A program made the position numbers and the translations under genes. The notes under the pieces were generated by a model. It was not told the origin of the DNA. It saw only the letters and a list, made by a program, of their open reading frames with translations, and did not search any database. A stretch of DNA of 9,665 nucleotides. Origin: Myxococcales bacterium. Its GTDB lineage: Bacteria; Myxococcota; Myxococcia; Myxococcales; Anaeromyxobacteraceae. How positions within the stretch are numbered: the first letter of the stretch is position 1; every line of letters begins with the position of its first letter. The stretch covers positions 1 to 9,665 of the forward strand of contig JAJXSQ010000053.1 in NCBI GenBank assembly GCA_021784495.1. Reading direction: 5' to 3'. Of this stretch, positions 6,221-9,665 are shown piece after piece.

Positions 6221-8822
6221 GCCCCGCCCGCTCCCCATCGAGCTCGAAGGCGCCGACCATCGCGGCCAGCGCCTCGGCCTGGCCGGAGAGCTCGCCGGCG
6301 GCCGAGGAGGACTGCTCGGCGCTGGCGGCGTTCTGCTGGGTGACCTTGTCCATCTCGCCGACGGCCACGCCCACCCGCCCGATCCCGGCCGCCTGCTCGG
6401 TCGCGGCGGCGCTGATCTCGGAGACGATCTCCGAGACCTGCTCGGTCCCGGTCACGATCTCGCCGAGGGTGCTCGCGACCTGGCGGGAGCTGGTCTCGCC
6501 CTCGCTCGCCTCCCGGACCGACTGCCGGATGAGGGTCTCGGTCTTGCTGGCCGCCTCCTTGGCCCGCAGCGCGAGGGAGCGCACCTCCTCGGCGACCACC
6601 GCGAAGCCCCGGCCGGCGTCGCCGGCGCGCGCGGCCTCGACCGCGGCGTTCAGGGCGAGGAGGTTGGTCTGGAAGGCGATGTCGTTGATGTCCTTGATGA
6701 TCTGCGAGGTCCCCTCGGCGCTCTCGCGGATCCGGCCCATCGCGGCCTGCATCCGCGCCACCGCCTCGACCCCGTTCGCCGCCGCCTCGCGCGCGCTGCG
6801 CGCCAGCGCGTTCGCCTGCTCGGCGCTGCCCGCGGCGCGCCGGCTGGTCCCCGACACCGACTCGAGATCGGCGGTGGTCGACTCGAGCGCCGCCGCCTGC
6901 TCCGACGCGCCGGCCGCGACCGCCTGGCTCGACGCGGCGATCTGGGTCGCAGCGGCGGAGACCTGCTGGACCGCGCCGGCGACCTGCGTGAGCGCGCCCT
7001 GGAGCGCCTCCGCCGTCCCGTTGACCGACGCCTCGAGCCGGGCGTGATCTCCCCGGTAGGACCCCTGCACGCGGGCGCGGAGGTCCCGGCGGGCGAGCTG
7101 CTCGAGGACCTGCGAGGCCTCCCCGATCGGCGCCAGGACGGCGTCCAGGGTCCGGTTCACCCCGGCGACGATCTCCCGGTAGGCGCCGTGGTGGCGGGAA
7201 GGATCGGCGCGGACCGAGAGCTCGCCCGCGACGGCGGCGGCGACGAGCGCCTCGGCGTCGGTCGAGAGCCCCCGGATGGCGGCGGTGCACCGGTCGAGGT
7301 TCGCGCGGATCCCCTCGAAGTCGCCGGGCCAGGAGCCGGCGATCGGCGGCGGGACGTCGCCGCGGGCGAGCCGGTCGAGGTGCTCGGCCGCGAGGTGGAG
7401 CGGCCCGACGACCCCGTCGAGCGTCCGATCGATGCCGTCGACGATCCGGCGGAAGTCGCCCTGGTGGCGCGCCGGGTCGGCGCGCGCGGAGAGCCGCCCC
7501 TCGGCCCCGGCGAGGGCGAGCGCCTCGGCGTCGGCCACCAGCGCGGCCACGGCCGCCGAGCAGGCGTCCAGGTTCTGGCGCAGCCGGTCCAGATCCCCCG
7601 GCCAGCTCTTCCCGATGGGAGGCGGCACGTCCCCCCGGGCCAGCCGATCGACCTGGTGCGCCGCCGCCTCGAGCGGCTCCACGAACCGATCGAGGAGCGC
7701 GTTCACGCCGCCGATCAGCTCCAGGTGGTAGCCCTGGTAGCGGCCGAGATCGGCGCGCTGGTGGAGCCGCCCGGCCACCGCCCCCTCGGTGAGGAGCCGG
7801 ACGTCCTCGCTCCGCCGGGCCAGGATCGCGATGAGCCGGTTCCAGCTCTCCTCCATGCGGGCCAGCTCCCCGCGGTAGCCGGCGTCGACCCTCGGCGGGA
7901 CCACGCCGCGCGACAGCTGGTCGACGTTGTCGCACGAGAGGCGGAGCGGCGCGGCGAGCAGCTCGACGGTGGCGTTGAGCCCCCGGACGACCGGCCGGAA
8001 CTCGCGCGGCACCACCGCCTCGTCGCCGCGGACGTCGAGCCGGCCCTCGAGCGCCGCGTCGGAGGTCTTCGCCGCCTCGCCGATGAGCGCCGCGAGCGCC
8101 CGGTCGACGGCGCGGCCGATGGCGAGCGCGATCACCAGCACCACCAGCGCCCCGACGCCGAGCACCGCGAGCTCGACCGCGATCTGCCGCGCCTGCGCCT
8201 CCCGCGCCGCGCCATCGCTCGCGGCGGTGTCGGCCCGGACCGCCGCGTCGAGCCGCGCGATCGCCTCGTCGATGTCGGTCGCCCGGTGGTGGAGCGTCTC
8301 CCACCGGGCCCAGAGCCGTCGCTCGACGTCCGACCGCCGGGCCGGGTCCCCGCCCCGGCCGGCGAGGCCGTCGCGCTCGGCGATCCGGTCGCGCATGTCG
8401 TGGGCGTCGCCGAGCCAGGCGGCGAGGAGCACCCGCGTGTCCGGCCAGAGGCGGCGCATCGCGTCGGTCGGGGGGAGCCCGTCGAGCGCCCTCATCGATC
8501 GCTCGACGGCCTCGAGCGAGCCCCGCACCCGATCGCGGAAGAGGCTCCCGTCGCCGTGGCAGCCCCCGCAGTCGCCCCGCGCCATCACCGACTCCGTCGC
8601 CGGGCCGAGCGCCTGCTGCGCGAGGAACTGGTTCGTCGACCGGAAGGCCTCCTCCACCCCGGCGAGCGCCCGGGCGACCGGGAACTGGGCCTCCGAGATG
8701 TTCACGAGCTCGACGCGGATGTCGCGCGAGGCGACGTAGGACGCCGCGCCGACGATCATCGCGACCGCGAGCGCGGCGATGAAGCCGAGGAGCACCTTGG
8801 TCCGGGTCTTCATCTCGTGCAT
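6201..8822 (-). CDS. Methyl-accepting chemotaxis protein, heme-c sensor, poly-HAMP
   Basis: Transmembrane chemoreceptor that would signal through CheW/CheA; 873 residues from the ATG at 8822. A first membrane segment (about 9-32) precedes a helical extracytoplasmic region (33-211) with the heme-c motif CGGCH (C85, C88, H89), so it is probably a redox or gas sensor. The second membrane segment is at about 212-236. A membrane-proximal HAMP (237-290) and a chain of HAMP-like modules to about 610 follow, with a 91-residue period. The signalling tip (711-750, IAFQTNLLALNAAVEAARAG then GRGFAVVAEEVR) is canonical. No C-terminal NWETF-like tether is present. The ATG at 8822 is preferred because GAGG lies 5 nt upstream; the GTG at 8828 overlaps that site and the ATG at 8813 is too far from it. 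No che genes are in the window, so it is an orphan receptor here. Confidence 0.95.
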   Translation of the reverse strand: MHEMKTRTKVLLGFIAALAVAMIVGAASYVASRDIRVELVNISEAQFPVARALAGVEEAFRSTNQFLAQQALGPATESVMARGDCGGCHGDGSLFRDRVRGSLEAVERSMRALDGLPPTDAMRRLWPDTRVLLAAWLGDAHDMRDRIAERDGLAGRGGDPARRSDVERRLWARWETLHHRATDIDEAIARLDAAVRADTAASDGAAREAQARQIAVELAVLGVGALVVLVIALAIGRAVDRALAALIGEAAKTSDAALEGRLDVRGDEAVVPREFRPVVRGLNATVELLAAPLRLSCDNVDQLSRGVVPPRVDAGYRGELARMEESWNRLIAILARRSEDVRLLTEGAVAGRLHQRADLGRYQGYHLELIGGVNALLDRFVEPLEAAAHQVDRLARGDVPPPIGKSWPGDLDRLRQNLDACSAAVAALVADAEALALAGAEGRLSARADPARHQGDFRRIVDGIDRTLDGVVGPLHLAAEHLDRLARGDVPPPIAGSWPGDFEGIRANLDRCTAAIRGLSTDAEALVAAAVAGELSVRADPSRHHGAYREIVAGVNRTLDAVLAPIGEASQVLEQLARRDLRARVQGSYRGDHARLEASVNGTAEALQGALTQVAGAVQQVSAAATQIAASSQAVAAGASEQAAALESTTADLESVSGTSRRAAGSAEQANALARSAREAAANGVEAVARMQAAMGRIRESAEGTSQIIKDINDIAFQTNLLALNAAVEAARAGDAGRGFAVVAEEVRSLALRAKEAASKTETLIRQSVREASEGETSSRQVASTLGEIVTGTEQVSEIVSEISAAATEQAAGIGRVGVAVGEMDKVTQQNAASAEQSSSAAGELSGQAEALAAMVGAFELDGERAGPRRLGG
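6992..7949 (-). repeat. Coding tandem repeat: HAMP double modules, 273-nt period
   Basis: Three full 91-residue units and a half unit, each opening with Pro-(Leu/Ile), begin at nt 7949, 7676, 7403 and 7130. Units two and three are most alike (both contain DRLARGDVPPPI and SxRADPxRHxG); unit one is more diverged (DQLSRGVVPPRV), and the half unit reads EQLARRDLRARV. Each unit reads as two HAMP-like halves. The exact period points to duplication of a HAMP pair within the gene. Confidence 0.75.
8556..8570 (-). other. Heme c attachment motif CxxCH in the chemoreceptor
   Basis: Codons for Cys-Gly-Gly-Cys-His (C85-H89), set between helical stretches in the region predicted to lie outside the membrane, where cytochrome c maturation takes place. 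One motif predicts one covalent heme. Later His and Met residues of the same domain, such as the DAHDMRD stretch, are possible distal ligands. Confidence 0.7.
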
Positions 8823-8880
8823 GCGCACCTCGGGGAGGGCTCGGTCAGGAGACGTTCACGCCCCGCCGGGAGAGGATGGT

Positions 8881-8895
8881 GGCGCGACACGCGCC
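8881..8895. promoter_or_regulatory. Inverted repeat upstream of the chemoreceptor
   Basis: GGCGCG and CGCGCC flank an ACA spacer as a perfect 6-bp inverted repeat, 59 nt upstream of the receptor start codon. It could be an operator or an mRNA hairpin; the sequence alone does not decide. Confidence 0.3.
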
Positions 8896-9031
8896 CCGAC
8901 GCCATCCCACGAAGCTCGATCCCGCAGGAAACTCGACGCCCCGCGGAACCCCCGGAAGGAGGGGCGGTGGCGCCCTGCGCCGGCGGGGCAGGGGAGCGCA
9001 CCGCCGAGCGGTGACGGTCCCTGTGGGCAAA

Positions 9032-9055
9032 GGACGCCGACCGGCGGCGGCGTCC
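9032..9055 (-). terminator. Strong hairpin followed by TTT, terminator candidate
   Basis: On the minus strand GGACGCCG and CGGCGTCC form a perfect 8-bp stem around an 8-nt loop, followed by TTTGCC. Flanking TGTG and CACA could extend it past a bulge. It lies about 110 nt after the stop of the partial gene and before the receptor, so it could end the upstream transcript. The T-run is short. A second stem, GCCCGG/CCGGGC (9064-9080, 5-nt loop), lies just ahead of it. Confidence 0.35.
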
Positions 9056-9163
9056 CACACCCGGCCCGGGGCGACCGGGCATCGCGCCAGGCGATGGGGG
9101 TGGCGGCCGCTGCCGAGATCGTCGAGCAAGCCGCAGCGGGGGGGCGGCGACCGGCGCGCGCGC

Positions 9164-9664
9164 TCAGGCGACCGCCGTCCGGAGGCGCTGTCGCAGCTCG
9201 AGGTGCGCCGCCGAGGCCGCGAAGGCGAGGAGCGCGTCGATCGCCGCCTCCGGCCCCCATCCGGCGACCTCCCGTGCCCCGCCTCCGGAGCCTTCCCACC
9301 GATCCGGATCGCGGCGGAGGAGATCGAGCGCGGTCCCGACGTCCCCGCAGAGCACCAGCCCGGCCCGATCGGCGGTCGCCGCGGCCCCACGGGAGATGGC
9401 CGCGAGGCTGAGCGGCGCCCCGGCGCGTGCCGCCTGTGCCGCCGCCGTGAGCTCCCGTCGCCGCCGCCGCGGGACCGCGCGCCGCAGCCGCCGGGCGAGC
9501 TCCGGCGCGGCGGCGCCGGCCCCGCCGGCCCCGAAGGATCGGAGCGCCTCGAGGGCGGCGTACGCCTCGCCCTCCGGCCCCCGCCCGAGGAAGGCGGCGC
9601 CGGTGCGCAGCTCCGCGGCCACCCGCCCGAGGAGGAACCGCAGCTCGCGCGGCGTGGTCAGCTC
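9164..9664 (-). CDS. C-terminal part of an unrecognised alpha-helical protein
   Basis: The frame is open from the window edge: 166 residues are visible, ending at TGA (9166-9164). It begins ELTTPRELRFLLGRVAAELR and continues through Ala/Arg/Leu-rich helical stretches, including APELARRLRRAVPRRRRREL, then SLAAISRGAAATADRAGLVL and CGDVGTALDLLRR, to an Ala-rich helical end. There is no signal peptide, membrane segment or catalytic motif in this part. The style recalls the C-terminal regions of large TPR-type proteins of myxobacteria; that is memory of similar sequences, so confidence in it is low. The GTG at 9622 is internal because the similar-looking helix preceding it is in frame and open to the window edge. 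It lies on the same strand as the chemoreceptor but 341 nt upstream with a hairpin between, so co-transcription is doubtful. Confidence 0.75.
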   Translation of the reverse strand, partial: ELTTPRELRFLLGRVAAELRTGAAFLGRGPEGEAYAALEALRSFGAGGAGAAAPELARRLRRAVPRRRRRELTAAAQAARAGAPLSLAAISRGAAATADRAGLVLCGDVGTALDLLRRDPDRWEGSGGGAREVAGWGPEAAIDALLAFAASAAHLELRQRLRTAVA

Positions 9665-9665
9665 C

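Larger units (their letters stand above)
8823..9163. other. Non-coding region upstream of the chemoreceptor gene
   Basis: It runs from the end of the partial minus-strand gene to the receptor start and should hold the receptor promoter. I see no convincing sigma-70, sigma-54 (TGGCAC-N5-TTGC) or sigma-28 promoter. It does hold a GGCGCG-ACA-CGCGCC inverted repeat (8881-8895), a near-perfect direct repeat GAAGCTCGA/GAAACTCGA (8911-8919, 8928-8936), and two hairpins (9032-9055, 9064-9080). Frames open through it look like GC-driven shadows. Confidence 0.6.

Noticed and set aside
6992..7949. CRISPR or non-coding tandem repeat
   Set aside because: The 273-nt period is coding, diverged at DNA level, and matches HAMP protein modules.
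7044..9014. Long plus-strand frame of 656 codons opposite the chemoreceptor
   Set aside because: It is antisense to a well-supported gene. Stop codons are rare in all frames at this GC, and no domain is recognisable.
8823..9163. Class I cyclic-di-GMP riboswitch before the receptor gene
   Set aside because: GGGACGCC on the minus strand resembles part of the consensus, but the AGGGCAAACC and GGACGCAAAGC core elements are absent.

Overview
The window has very high GC and third codon positions that are almost all G or C. Gene content and style suggest a myxobacterium of the Anaeromyxobacter kind (Myxococcota, formerly Deltaproteobacteria). Clues are a RecG with a Pro/Ala-rich N-terminal extension, a zinc-ribbon protein with a Pro/Ala linker, and a chemoreceptor with a c-type heme motif and a long HAMP array. 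This placement is inference from gene style, not a database result.

Positions 2-6193 hold six closely spaced plus-strand genes. They are recG (5' end outside the window), a triple zinc-ribbon protein, a zinc-ribbon type threonine synthase (thrC), a two-helix membrane protein, a dTMP kinase (tmk) and a stand-alone CinA-N/MoCF domain protein. The largest internal gap (2825-3063) holds a hairpin, a sigma-70-like promoter candidate and a perfect 14-bp palindrome, so thrC probably starts its own transcription unit. The membrane protein and tmk overlap by ATGA. The zinc-ribbon and CinA-like genes have no Shine-Dalgarno sequence but carry a TAnnnT hexamer 7-8 nt before the start codon, as in leaderless promoters.

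Positions 6201-8822 (minus strand) encode a large methyl-accepting chemotaxis protein convergent with the CinA-like gene. The two stop codons are 7 nt apart and lie in the loop of a perfect 10-bp inverted repeat. The receptor has an extracytoplasmic CxxCH heme-c motif, about eight HAMP-like modules with an exact 91-residue double-module period, and a canonical signalling tip. It looks like a redox or gas sensor.

Positions 8823-9163 are non-coding and hold several hairpins and a short direct repeat. Positions 9164-9665 (minus strand) are the C-terminal part of an unrecognised alpha-helical protein that starts outside the window.

Most of the window is housekeeping: replication-fork rescue, threonine and dTTP synthesis, and nucleotide clean-up. 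The points most worth a second look are the heme-binding poly-HAMP receptor, a dTMP kinase whose P-loop lysine is a threonine, and a zinc-ribbon protein in which three of its four threonines sit in identical LEPT motifs. I found no CRISPR array, tRNA, rRNA, insertion sequence or defence system.
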